Assembly: GCF_023700005.1 (NCBI RefSeq)
Contig: NZ_JAMLJK010000003.1
Span: 62,001 to 126,000 of the forward strand
Direction of reading: 5' to 3'
Length of the DNA stretch: 64,000 nt
From: Larsenimonas rhizosphaerae
GTDB taxonomy: Bacteria > Pseudomonadota > Gammaproteobacteria > Pseudomonadales > Halomonadaceae
Shown here: in pieces, positions 1 through 8,367 of the stretch
Layout: each line of letters begins with the position of its first letter
Position numbering within the stretch: the first letter of the stretch is position 1
Program-made: the position numbers and the translations under genes
Notes under the pieces: model-generated
What the model was told of the DNA's origin: nothing
What the model saw: only the letters and a program-made list of their open reading frames with translations
Database searches by the model: none

Positions 1-898
1 CCAGGTGAGCATTGGCGGAATGCACCAGCTGGTCGTAGACCGCAACAGGTATGTCATTGCTGTCCAGCGCCGCGGACAGGGCACTGTCGTAATGGTGCAG
101 GCGTGCCGAGGTCACATGAGCGGTCACGTCGTGGTCGAGCAGGGAGCCGAAGGTATCAGCATACTGGTGAAAGGTGGCCCAGAACGTATCAAAGACCTGC
201 TCGCGCGCGTCGCGCTCATCGACCTTGCGCCAATGGGCGTATCCTGACGGGTCCAGGGTGCGTGACACCCCGTCAATGGTGATGGCGGGCCAGGGAATGT
301 CGGCATTGGCCAGCAGGGCATAACTGTTTTCAGTCGAGGTTACCGGCGCCATGGCCGCCAGAGCCGATTCGGTGTCGGCGCTCAGGATATGCGGAGCACG
401 CTCGGCCAGTCGTGTCAGAAAATAGCGGTAATCGGACAATGCCGGCAGTTTGGCCCATCGGGCCAGCTCATCCGGTGTCATGGCCGCCAGTTCCGGGGTG
501 ACATAGCCGGTAACGCTATTGAGCCGTGCCTGCAGTCGGGTGGTCTGCGCTGCCCGTTCCCGCTTCTTGCTACTGTTCAGGTCCTCATCGGCATCTAGGC
601 CCGCGTACACACTCAGGCGCGCCGTGGTCTTCTCGATGCGGCCGATGGCATCCAGCGCGCTGGCCAGTGCTTCGGGTGATTGGCTCAGGGCGCCCTTGAA
701 ACGCGTGAGCCGATCAATGTCGTCGCGGGTACGGTCAAGGGTCTGCTGCCAAGCCGTCACGGAAGGATAGAGGTCGGCAAGTGCCCAGTGAGGTCTCGGT
801 GGGGTATCTTCTGCCAGTGCCATCTGCAGGGGTGCGAGAGTCAATCCAGACAGCAGGGCGGTCGCCAGACAGGGGCGGAGCGTACGTCGTAACATCAT
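1..898 (-). CDS. Exported oligoendopeptidase F-like (M3 family) peptidase, N-terminal part
   Basis: The gene reads leftwards from an ATG at 898 and runs off the window, so only about 299 N-terminal residues are visible. They match the N-terminal helical domain of oligoendopeptidase F (M3 zinc peptidases), including WALADLYPSVTAWQQTLDR and the FKGALSQSPEALASAL and YAGLDADED blocks. The HExxH catalytic motif would lie outside the window and cannot be checked. Residues 1-29 look like a Sec signal peptide (MMLRRTLRP, a hydrophobic stretch, then ALA|E). PepF enzymes are usually cytoplasmic, so this copy is probably periplasmic. Its likely role is cutting short peptides, which fits the oligopeptide import operon nearby. 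A second ATG at 895 is an equally possible start. Confidence 0.8.
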   Translation of the reverse strand, partial: MMLRRTLRPCLATALLSGLTLAPLQMALAEDTPPRPHWALADLYPSVTAWQQTLDRTRDDIDRLTRFKGALSQSPEALASALDAIGRIEKTTARLSVYAGLDADEDLNSSKKRERAAQTTRLQARLNSVTGYVTPELAAMTPDELARWAKLPALSDYRYFLTRLAERAPHILSADTESALAAMAPVTSTENSYALLANADIPWPAITIDGVSRTLDPSGYAHWRKVDERDAREQVFDTFWATFHQYADTFGSLLDHDVTAHVTSARLHHYDSALSAALDSNDIPVAVYDQLVHSANAHL

Positions 899-1114
899 CA
901 CCTCATCACAAAAGGGCTGCCGACTCCGGAGGCCGGTGGATAGAGCAGTGTAGTGTGCTCACGTGTGTTCCATGAAGCAGACAGGCCATGTTAAAGGTTG
1001 AGCAGGGATGTCATGTTTTAAATAAATGACCAATTTGTTTTATTCAAAGGGCTTCAACGGTAAATTGGCTCTGTATTGTAAAATAAAATCAACGTCACGG
1101 TTTCGAGGATTCTC

Positions 1115-2404
1115 ATGTCCGCCTCAACGACAACTGATCATGTGGCCTCATGGTATGCGGCCAGTGCCCATGAAAGCCCCCATCGCCCGGCGCTGCAGGC
1201 GCACATCGACTGCGACGTCTGCGTCGTGGGTGCCGGATTTACCGGCATTTCGGCGGCACTGCATCTGGCAGAGCAGGGATATCGGGTGGTCGTCCTTGAG
1301 GCGGCGCGGGTTGGCTTTGGGGCTTCAGGTCGCAATGGCGGTCAGATCGTTAACAGCTACAGCCGTGACATGGATGTCATCGAGGCGAAGTATGGTGGTA
1401 CAACAGCTCGCGCTCTTGGCGATATGGCATTTGAAGGTAACCGCATTATCCGTGAGCGTATCGCCCGCTACGGCATTGAATGCGATCTCAGGGAAGGTAA
1501 CCTTTTTGCGGCCTGCAATGTTCGCCAGTTCGAGGGGCTCAAGGAGCACAAGGCGCTTTGGGAGCGGTATGGCCATAAGCAGCTTGAACTGCTGGACGAC
1601 ACCGAGACGCGCCGTGAGACCGGATCTGATCGCTATACCGGCGCACTGCTGGATCACTCCGGTGGACACCTTCACCCCCTGAATCTGGTGCTGGGGCAGG
1701 CAGCGGCCCTTGAAGGGCTGGGCGGGCAGATATTCGAGCACTCTCCGGTCGAGCGTATCGATTACGACACACCGTGCGTCCATACCGCTCAGGGGCAGGT
1801 GCGGGCCACCCGCGTTGTGCTGGCTGGCAATGCCTACATGACCGGGCTGCTGCCGAGCCTTGAAAACAAGTCCATGCCGGCCAGTACCCAGATCATTACC
1901 ACCGCGCCGCTGACCGATGAGCAACGGCGCCAGTTGCTGCCCAATGACCGGGCCGTCGAGGACTGCAACTACCTGCTGGATTATTATCGGCTTACCGCCG
2001 ATGGCCGGTTGCTGTACGGCGGTGGGGTCAGTTACGGCGGCCAGGACCCCAGAAGCATTGAAGCCGCGATTCGGCCCAAGCTCGAAAAGACCTTTCCCTG
2101 GCTCAAGGGGGTGGCCGTCGAATATGCCTGGAGCGGTACCTTTCTTTTGACCCTGAACCGGTTGCCTCAGTTTGGACGGATCAATGAGGGCGTGTACTAC
2201 GCCCAGGGGTATTCCGGCCATGGCGTGACCTGCTCCCATCTGGCCGGACGGCTGGTGGCGGAAGTCATTCATGGCGAGAGCGGTCGCTTTGATGCCTTTG
2301 CCGGCCTGAAGCATCAGGTGTTTCCCGGCGGGCGTGCACTGAGCGTACCGCTGACCACGCTGGGTGCGTGGTATTACCAGTTGAGGGATCGGCTTGGCTG
2401 GTAA
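1115..2404 (+). CDS. puuB: FAD-dependent oxidoreductase, gamma-glutamylputrescine oxidase-like
   Basis: A 429-residue DAO-family flavoprotein. A Rossmann FAD site lies at residues 35-62 (GAGFTG at 39-44, acidic end of strand two at E62), followed by GASGRNGGQ at 69-77, typical of PuuB/OrdL proteins. The C-terminal YAQGYSGHGV block is also typical. PuuB oxidises gamma-glutamylputrescine to the aminoaldehyde in putrescine breakdown. The PuuA-like ligase is convergent just downstream and a PuuR-like regulator follows, which supports this substrate. Related oxidases act on other amines or amino acids, so the exact substrate is inferred. The gene stands alone on the plus strand and ends at a bidirectional terminator. 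Confidence 0.82.
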   Translation: MSASTTTDHVASWYAASAHESPHRPALQAHIDCDVCVVGAGFTGISAALHLAEQGYRVVVLEAARVGFGASGRNGGQIVNSYSRDMDVIEAKYGGTTARALGDMAFEGNRIIRERIARYGIECDLREGNLFAACNVRQFEGLKEHKALWERYGHKQLELLDDTETRRETGSDRYTGALLDHSGGHLHPLNLVLGQAAALEGLGGQIFEHSPVERIDYDTPCVHTAQGQVRATRVVLAGNAYMTGLLPSLENKSMPASTQIITTAPLTDEQRRQLLPNDRAVEDCNYLLDYYRLTADGRLLYGGGVSYGGQDPRSIEAAIRPKLEKTFPWLKGVAVEYAWSGTFLLTLNRLPQFGRINEGVYYAQGYSGHGVTCSHLAGRLVAEVIHGESGRFDAFAGLKHQVFPGGRALSVPLTTLGAWYYQLRDRLGW

Positions 2405-2426
2405 TGCGCTGACATGACCATGTGCG

Positions 2427-2453
2427 AAAAGGGCCCCGTCGGGGCCCTTTTTC
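2427..2453. terminator. Bidirectional rho-independent terminator between puuB and puuA
   Basis: A ten-base stem with a three-base loop: AAAGGGCCCC at 2428-2437 pairs with GGGGCCCTTT at 2441-2450. It is flanked by A residues on the left and T residues on the right, so it can serve both convergent genes. Confidence 0.85.
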
Positions 2454-2514
2454 GGTGCAGCGTCAATGCAGCAAGGGGGAGGTGGCTGAACAACGCGAGT
2501 CGCCCGCCGTGCCA

Positions 2515-3894
2515 TTACACGTGTCGTAGATACCAGTCGTACTCCAGTGTACTGACCCGCCGCATGGCCTGATCGCGTTCCGCCTGGCGATTGGCGGTGT
2601 AGACGGCGTGAAACTGCTCGCCGAACATCTCCTTCATCACCGGGTGGTGGGCAAACAGGGTCAGGGCCTGCTGCCAGCTGTTGGTCAGGGTAGGTTCGAG
2701 CTGGGTATAGGCATTGCCGGTGATGGGCGGCGGAGGCGCCGAACCGCTGTCCAGCCCGTGCAACACCGACCCCAGCAGCGTAGCCAGCAACAGGTAGGCA
2801 TTCACATCGGCACCGGCCACCCTGTGCTCGATCCGTCTGGCCGCGTTGGGCCCGGAGGGAATGCGTACGGCCACGGAACGATTGTCATATCCCCAGGAGG
2901 GTGCCATCGGCACGTAAAGCCCTGGCTGAAACCGCCGGAAGGAATTCAGGTTGGGGGCGAGCACCGCCATGGATGCCGGCATCAGTTCCAGGACGCCGGC
3001 CACGGCGTGCTTGAGGGCGGTCGTACCCAGTGGATCATTATCATCGCTTGCAAAGATATTACGGCCCTGGTCGTCCAGCAGGCTGATATGTACATGGGCG
3101 CCGCTGCCGGCTTCCTCGCCATAGGGCTTGGCCATGAAGGTGGCTTCCAGACCATGCTTCTGGGCTACTCCCTTGATCAGGCGCTTCAGCAGCACGGCAC
3201 TGTCGGCGGCCAGAAGTGCATCATCGCAGTGAATCAGGTTGATCTCGAACTGCCCCGGCGCGCATTCCTTCAGGGCAGTATCCAGCGGCAGGGACTGCAC
3301 CTGCGCAGCGTACTGAATGTCCTCCAGAAAATCGGCGTACTCATCAAGCTCGCTGATCGAGTAAAGCTGGCTTTGCACCGCGCGCTCGCCGGTAGAAGGG
3401 GCGCAGGGAGGATGGATGCGGCCCTTGTTGTCGCGCTGGCGCTCAACCAGATAAAACTCCAGTTCCAGAGCGACCACCGGCGTCAGTCCGCGTGTACGAA
3501 AGCGCTCCAGCACGGCGTTCAACACGTGGCGAGGATCGGCAAAGAATGGGGTGCCGTCATTTTCATACATGCTCATCAGCACCTGCGCCTTGCGGCCTTC
3601 CTGGCGCCAGGGCATCAGGGCCAGCGTTCCCGGGATCGGGCGGCAGACCCGGTCGCTGTCGCCGGAATCAAGCCCCAGGCCGGTTTCCTCAATGGTATTG
3701 CCATTGATATCCAGAGCGAACAGGGAGGCCGGCAGATTGATGCCGCTGTCAAAGGCCTTGTGCAGGTTCTCGCCGGGGATGCGCTTGCCCCGCATGACGC
3801 CGTTCAGGTCACTGATCAATAGATCAATGGTGTCAATGTCGGGGTGGGCATCCAGAAATGCCTGCGCGCGCCGGGGCAGCGGTGACTCGGACAT
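2515..3894 (-). CDS. puuA: Glutamine synthetase-like gamma-glutamylputrescine synthetase
   Basis: A 459-residue glutamine-synthetase-fold ligase. The start is ATG at 3894, chosen because AAGGA lies eight bases upstream; an upstream TTG (3960) extends the frame without a good ribosome site. Family motifs are present: GVMRGKRIP near the N-terminus, LELEFYLVE, the ATP-site block KPYGEEAGSGAHVHISL, and NSFRRFQPG with NRSVAVRIP near the C-terminus. PuuA joins glutamate to putrescine using ATP in the cytoplasm, the first step of the Puu pathway. The length is close to that of E. coli PuuA (about 472). Other GlnA-like ligases use different amines, so the substrate rests partly on the PuuB- and PuuR-like neighbours. 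Confidence 0.82.
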   Translation of the reverse strand: MSESPLPRRAQAFLDAHPDIDTIDLLISDLNGVMRGKRIPGENLHKAFDSGINLPASLFALDINGNTIEETGLGLDSGDSDRVCRPIPGTLALMPWRQEGRKAQVLMSMYENDGTPFFADPRHVLNAVLERFRTRGLTPVVALELEFYLVERQRDNKGRIHPPCAPSTGERAVQSQLYSISELDEYADFLEDIQYAAQVQSLPLDTALKECAPGQFEINLIHCDDALLAADSAVLLKRLIKGVAQKHGLEATFMAKPYGEEAGSGAHVHISLLDDQGRNIFASDDNDPLGTTALKHAVAGVLELMPASMAVLAPNLNSFRRFQPGLYVPMAPSWGYDNRSVAVRIPSGPNAARRIEHRVAGADVNAYLLLATLLGSVLHGLDSGSAPPPPITGNAYTQLEPTLTNSWQQALTLFAHHPVMKEMFGEQFHAVYTANRQAERDQAMRRVSTLEYDWYLRHV

Positions 3895-4136
3895 GGGCTG
3901 ATTCCTTGCGGTGCCGTAGAGGTATCCCTCATCTTTCCGCTGTTGCAGTGGGGTTGTCAATTTTTTTAGTACAAGCGGCGCTATTGGCAGGCGGGCCTGG
4001 CAAGTTTCTTCAGCGAATTTTTCGCTTAGAGGTGCGAATATGGCGGTAAATGGTGTTCTGGCGCGAGAATGGCCACCGGGTAATGAGAGAAGGATGTTGA
4101 ATAAAAGGCAACACCCATCCCCGCGTCGGAGGCGGG

Positions 4137-4688
4137 CTAAAAGGTTCTGGCCGGCGTGCAGCAGCTGACGATTCGGCAGGGAACCTTGCCGGCATTCAGG
4201 AACCGATGCGGCTGGTTGGTGTTGAAGTAATAGGCATCACCCACTACGAGCCGCCGGGTCTGTATGCCAATGGTAATGTCGATTTCGCCGTCGATGACTA
4301 CCCCGGCTTCCTCGCCCTGATGGGTAATCATTTCGCGGCCGGTATCGCTGCCGACGGGGTAGGTTTCGATCATGAACGACAGGGCGCGGTCTCGGCGGTT
4401 GGCACCGACCAGTTTGTAAATCACGTTGTCACTGCCGATGTCCGGCAATTCGTGCTGGTGATAAAACACCTGGTGAGTGTTTTCGAAGTCCATCGTGAAG
4501 AAATCGCCCACGCTGATTGGAATGGCATCGAGAATCTTCTTGAGCGAGCTGACCGAGGGGCTGACCTTGCCATGCTCGATCAGTGACAGACTGGAATGCG
4601 TGACACCACAGCGCTTGGCCAGCTCTCGCTGGGAGATGCCGCGTAACGTACGCAGTGCCTTGAGCCTGGCGCCGACATCATCCGACAT
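4137..4688 (-). CDS. puuR: XRE-family regulator with C-terminal cupin domain, PuuR-like
   Basis: A 183-residue regulator. Residues 6-62 form a helix-turn-helix of the Cro/CI type (LRGISQRELAKRCGVTHSSL then EHGKVSPSV). Residues 105-180 form a cupin barrel (GEEAGVVIDGEIDI, then YFNTNQPHRFLN), the likely ligand-binding part. This architecture matches PuuR, the putrescine-responsive repressor. The gene lies directly upstream of puuA on the same strand with a 242-base gap, so it probably controls puuA and possibly puuB. Whether it also regulates the opp operon that ends just upstream is not visible in the sequence. Confidence 0.8.
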   Translation of the reverse strand: MSDDVGARLKALRTLRGISQRELAKRCGVTHSSLSLIEHGKVSPSVSSLKKILDAIPISVGDFFTMDFENTHQVFYHQHELPDIGSDNVIYKLVGANRRDRALSFMIETYPVGSDTGREMITHQGEEAGVVIDGEIDITIGIQTRRLVVGDAYYFNTNQPHRFLNAGKVPCRIVSCCTPARTF

Positions 4689-4800
4689 GAGCGATCATCC
4701 TTGTAGGTGAGGCGGGGTTCAGCTGCGAAAAATAGCATACTCGTGCCGTTGATACCGGCCCGAGAAGGTGATGGCCGGTTTCGACGCGGCATTGGCGTGG

Positions 4801-4832
4801 CCGCCCCCGCCGACGCGCTGCGGCGGGGGCGG
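4801..4832 (-). terminator. Strong GC hairpin after the opp operon
   Basis: Twelve perfectly paired bases, CCGCCCCCGCCG at 4801-4812 and CGGCGGGGGCGG at 4821-4832, with an eight-base loop. It starts five bases after the stop codon of the oppDF gene. There is no T-tract, so it may protect the mRNA 3' end or pause polymerase rather than act as a standard intrinsic terminator. Confidence 0.5.
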
Positions 4833-4836
4833 GTCG

Positions 4837-6432
4837 TCAGGCTGCCCGGTTCAGAAAGGATGCCTCGATCAGCGCCTGGGTATAGGGCATGGACGGGTGG
4901 TCGAAAATGGCCTCGGTCGTACCCGACTCCACCACTTCCCCGTTCTTCATCACCAGCACCGTGTCCGACATGGCTCTGACCACGGCCAGGTCATGACTGA
5001 TGAACAGGTACGTCATGTCGTATTTCTGCTGCAGGTCCCGCAGCAGCTCTACTACCGTTACCTGTACCGACCGGTCCAGTGCCGACGTGGGTTCATCCAG
5101 CAGCAGAAATTCCGGTTTGAGCACCACGGCGCGGGCAATGGCAATTCGCTGACGCTGGCCACCTGAAAACTCATGGGGATAGCGGGCGCGCATGGCCGGA
5201 TCCAGTGAGACATCCTTCAACGCTTCCACCACGCGGGCGTCGCGCTCTCGACGAGACAGCTCCGGATGGTGGACCCGCAGGCCTTCACTGATGATTTCGC
5301 CTACGGTCATTCGCGGGGAGAGCGAACCGAAGGGGTCCTGAAAGACCACCTGCAGCCGTGAGCGCAACGGGCGCAGGGCCTTCTGATCAAGCCCCTCCAG
5401 TGCCTGTTGATCAAAGGCAATGGTGCCTTCACTGGGAAGCAGTCGAAGCAGGGCGCGACCCAGGGTCGATTTCCCGGAGCCGGATTCTCCCACGATACCC
5501 ACGGTCTGGCCTCGCTTGACCTTCAGGCTGATACCACGTACTGCCTCGAAGGTGTCGTCGGGACCGAACATGCGCCGTTTTGTGGTGAAGCGGACGCGAA
5601 TATCCCGGGCATCGAGCACCAGGGGGCTGTCCTCGTTGACCGGTACCTTGCGGCCTTTGGGTTCGGCGGCCAGCAGCATGCGGGTGTAGGCATGCTGCGG
5701 GGCATCGAAGACCTCGCGGGTCAGGCCGGATTCGACCAGATGGCCATGCTGCATGACACAGACCCGGTCGGCAAAGTGACGTACCAGGGTCAGGTCATGA
5801 GTGATGAACAGGATCGCCATGCCGTAGCGCTGCTGCAGGGACTTGAGCAGCTGCAGGATCTGGGCCTGCACGGTGACATCCAGCGCGGTGGTCGGCTCGT
5901 CAGCGATCAGCAGCTTCGGATCACAGGCCAGGGCCATGGCAATCATGACACGCTGGCGCTGACCGCCGGACAGTTCATGCGGATAGCTTTGAATGCGCCG
6001 TTCGGGTTCGGGAATGCCGACCTGTGTCAGCAGCTCCAGCACCCGGGTCCGTGCCTGGTCGCCATTCATGCCCTTGTGACGCCGAAGCACCTCGCCGATC
6101 TGGCGGCCGATGCGGTGCATCGGATTCAGTGACGTCATTGGTTCCTGAAAGATCATGCCGATGTCGTTGCCTCGCAGCCGGCGAATGGCCTTCGGGCTCA
6201 ATCGGTTAAGGACCTGACCATCGAAGCGAATCTCACCCTCGATACGGGCGAGGTCGGGCAGCAGGCGCATGATGGCCGTTGATGTGACGGACTTGCCTGA
6301 ACCGGACTCGCCGACCAGTGCCACGGTCTCTCCGGCCGGAACCTGAAAGCTGACGTCCTTGACGGCCTCGACGGCGCCAGTGGGCAGATCGAAGGAGACG
6401 GTCAGGTGTGAAATATCAAGCAGGGCTGACAT
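4837..6432 (-). CDS. Oligopeptide ABC transporter, fused OppD-OppF ATPase
   Basis: A 531-residue protein with two complete ABC ATPase domains. The first has Walker A GESGSGKS at about 41-48, signature LSGGQRQR and Walker [10 protein letters not shown]. The second has another GESGSGKS near residue 315, FSGGQRQR and [11 protein letters not shown]. It therefore replaces the separate OppD and OppF subunits, the same plan as YejF of the YejABEF peptide importer. It powers peptide uptake by the adjacent OppB and OppC permeases, nine bases upstream. It is the last gene of the operon and is followed by a GC hairpin. Confidence 0.92.
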   Translation of the reverse strand: MSALLDISHLTVSFDLPTGAVEAVKDVSFQVPAGETVALVGESGSGKSVTSTAIMRLLPDLARIEGEIRFDGQVLNRLSPKAIRRLRGNDIGMIFQEPMTSLNPMHRIGRQIGEVLRRHKGMNGDQARTRVLELLTQVGIPEPERRIQSYPHELSGGQRQRVMIAMALACDPKLLIADEPTTALDVTVQAQILQLLKSLQQRYGMAILFITHDLTLVRHFADRVCVMQHGHLVESGLTREVFDAPQHAYTRMLLAAEPKGRKVPVNEDSPLVLDARDIRVRFTTKRRMFGPDDTFEAVRGISLKVKRGQTVGIVGESGSGKSTLGRALLRLLPSEGTIAFDQQALEGLDQKALRPLRSRLQVVFQDPFGSLSPRMTVGEIISEGLRVHHPELSRRERDARVVEALKDVSLDPAMRARYPHEFSGGQRQRIAIARAVVLKPEFLLLDEPTSALDRSVQVTVVELLRDLQQKYDMTYLFISHDLAVVRAMSDTVLVMKNGEVVESGTTEAIFDHPSMPYTQALIEASFLNRAA

Positions 6433-6441
6433 GAAGCCTCC

Positions 6442-7386
6442 TCAGCGGGTTTTGGGGTCGAGGGCATCACGCAGCCCATCGCCCAGAAAGTTGAGACAAA
6501 ACAGCGTCACGGCCAGAAATACCGACGGCACGATCAGCATCCAGGGTGCACTTTCCATCATGTCCTTGCCTTCGCTGATCAGTACCCCCCAGCTGGTCAG
6601 TGGTTCCTGCACGCCAAGCCCCAGAAACGACAGGAAGCTTTCCAGCAGGATGACCTTCGGCACTGTCAGGGTGACATAGATAATGACCGGGCCGAGGGTG
6701 TTGGGAATCAGGTGGCGTCGCACGATGGTCGGGCCGCTGACGCCAAGGGCATGGGCGGCTTCGATGAATTCGCGCCGTTTCAGTGCCAGGGTTTGCCCCC
6801 GCACGATACGGGCCATGTCGAGCCACTCGACGGCCCCGATGGCGGCGTAGATCAAAAAGATGTTCCGGCCGAAGACCACCATCAGCAGGATCACCAGAAA
6901 CATGAACGGCAGGGAATACATGATGTCGACAAAGCGCATCATCAGGTTGTCGGTTCGCCCGCCGACGTAACCTGCCACGGCGCCGTAGATTACGCCGATC
7001 AGCAGTGACACGAAGGTGGCCATCAGGGCTACCGACAGCGAGACCTGACCACCGAACAGGGTGCGCACCAGCAGGTCGCGGCCGTTGGCATCGGTGCCGG
7101 CATAGTGGCCATCGGTCATGGAGGGAGCAGTCTGGAAGCTGTTCCAGTCGACCTCATCAAGCCCCCAGGGCAGCAGGTATGGCCCGATGAAACAGACCAG
7201 GGCCAGTATCACCATCAGGATCAGGCTGAGCATGGCGGCCCGGTTTTGCTTCAGTCGCCGCCAGGCCTCGCGCCCGAGGCTTTCACCGGTGTGCCTGTCC
7301 GGCCCCGAGGGCGGGTTGGGGGCGCCGGCCGGCAAGGGCGTGCCATCATGTTCGCCGCGGTAGGGCGTTGGAGTTGAAGATGTCAT
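6442..7386 (-). CDS. oppC: Oligopeptide ABC transporter permease OppC
   Basis: A 314-residue inner-membrane permease resembling E. coli OppC along its length: an N-terminal cytoplasmic tail ending in LGREAWRRLKQNRAAM, the AGTDANGRDLLVRTLFGG periplasmic block, and the EAA loop (EFIEAAHALGVSGPTIVRRH) that contacts the ATPase. It ends with FLGDGLRDALDPKTR, characteristic of OppC/DppC. It forms the channel with OppB (15 bases upstream) and is energised by the fused ATPase downstream. Confidence 0.93.
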   Translation of the reverse strand: MTSSTPTPYRGEHDGTPLPAGAPNPPSGPDRHTGESLGREAWRRLKQNRAAMLSLILMVILALVCFIGPYLLPWGLDEVDWNSFQTAPSMTDGHYAGTDANGRDLLVRTLFGGQVSLSVALMATFVSLLIGVIYGAVAGYVGGRTDNLMMRFVDIMYSLPFMFLVILLMVVFGRNIFLIYAAIGAVEWLDMARIVRGQTLALKRREFIEAAHALGVSGPTIVRRHLIPNTLGPVIIYVTLTVPKVILLESFLSFLGLGVQEPLTSWGVLISEGKDMMESAPWMLIVPSVFLAVTLFCLNFLGDGLRDALDPKTR

Positions 7387-7401
7387 GAATGCCTCTCGCG
7401 G

Positions 7402-8328
7402 TTAGTCGTCATAACGAATCTGGGGGTCCAGTACGGAATAGAGCAGATCGACCAGCAGGTTCATGAGCACGATCAGTGCGCCATAGAACACCACTGTCCC
7501 CATCACGAGGGTGTAGTCCCGGTTCAGGGCGCCCTGAACGAAATAGCGTCCGATGCCGGGAATGCCGAAAATCTGTTCGATGACCACCGACCCCGTGACA
7601 ATGCCGGCGATGGCCGGGCCAAGGTAGGATACGACCGGCAGCATGGCCGGCCTAAGGGCATGACGCATGACCACCTGCATTTCGTTCAGTCCCTTGGCCC
7701 GCGCAGTACGGATGAAATGGCTGCCCAGCGTTTCAATCATGGAGGCGCGCATCATTCGGGCGATGTAGGCAATCTGCTGAATCGACAGCGCCACCACCGG
7801 CAGCACCAGATTGGGCCATGCGCCGCCGTTCCAGCCGCCTGCCGGCAGCCAGCCCAGCAGTACCCCGAACACCAGTGCCATGATGGGGGCAATGACGAAG
7901 TTGGGTACGGCAATGCCGCCCAGTGCCAGGGACATCACAAAATAATCCGCCGCACTGTTGCGCTTGAGCGCGGCGATGACCCCCAGCGGCAGGCCGATGA
8001 GCAGTGCAAGGGCAATGGCGAGTCCGCCGATTTCAAGACTGACGGGAAAGCCCTGCATGATCAGCTCTGTGACCGAGAAATCCTTGTACTTGAACGAGGG
8101 GCCGAAATCGCCGTGCACCAGATTGTTCATGTAGCGCAGATACTGCATGGGCAGTGGTTCATCGAGGTGATAGACCGCTTCCAGGTTGGCTTCGATTTCC
8201 GGTGGCAACTGGCGCTCGCCATCGAACGGGCCACCCGGTGCCACGCGCATCAGGAAAAACGAAATCGTAATGACGATCAGCAGCGTAGGAATGGCAAAGG
8301 CCAGGCGTTTAAGGATGTAACTCAGCAT
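7402..8328 (-). CDS. oppB: Oligopeptide ABC transporter permease OppB
   Basis: A 308-residue permease very close to E. coli OppB in length and sequence. It begins with MLSYILKRLAFAIPTL, has the RVAPGGPFDGERQLPPE loop and DFGPSFKYKDFSVTELI, and carries the EAA loop HFIRTARAKGLNEMQVVMRH. It ends with VLDPQIRY as OppB does. Several membrane segments are evident. It lies between the third substrate-binding gene (39-base gap) and oppC (15-base gap) and is surely cotranscribed with both. Confidence 0.94.
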   Translation of the reverse strand: MLSYILKRLAFAIPTLLIVITISFFLMRVAPGGPFDGERQLPPEIEANLEAVYHLDEPLPMQYLRYMNNLVHGDFGPSFKYKDFSVTELIMQGFPVSLEIGGLAIALALLIGLPLGVIAALKRNSAADYFVMSLALGGIAVPNFVIAPIMALVFGVLLGWLPAGGWNGGAWPNLVLPVVALSIQQIAYIARMMRASMIETLGSHFIRTARAKGLNEMQVVMRHALRPAMLPVVSYLGPAIAGIVTGSVVIEQIFGIPGIGRYFVQGALNRDYTLVMGTVVFYGALIVLMNLLVDLLYSVLDPQIRYDD

Positions 8329-8367
8329 TGATGCAGGCCTCCATGGCGGTGTGGCTCCATTGCCATG

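Noticed and set aside
1325-2515. Long minus-strand open frame of 396 codons opposite the puuB-like gene
   Set aside because: It is antisense to a gene with clear FAD-protein motifs, and its own translation shows no domain. High-GC genes commonly give such shadows.
2608-3822. Plus-strand open frame of 404 codons inside the puuA-like gene
   Set aside because: Antisense to the glutamine-synthetase fold gene, with no recognisable protein and no ribosome site.
4092-4136. Terminator after the PuuR-like gene
   Set aside because: The CCCGC/GCGGG pairing is only five bases and is not followed by a T-tract.
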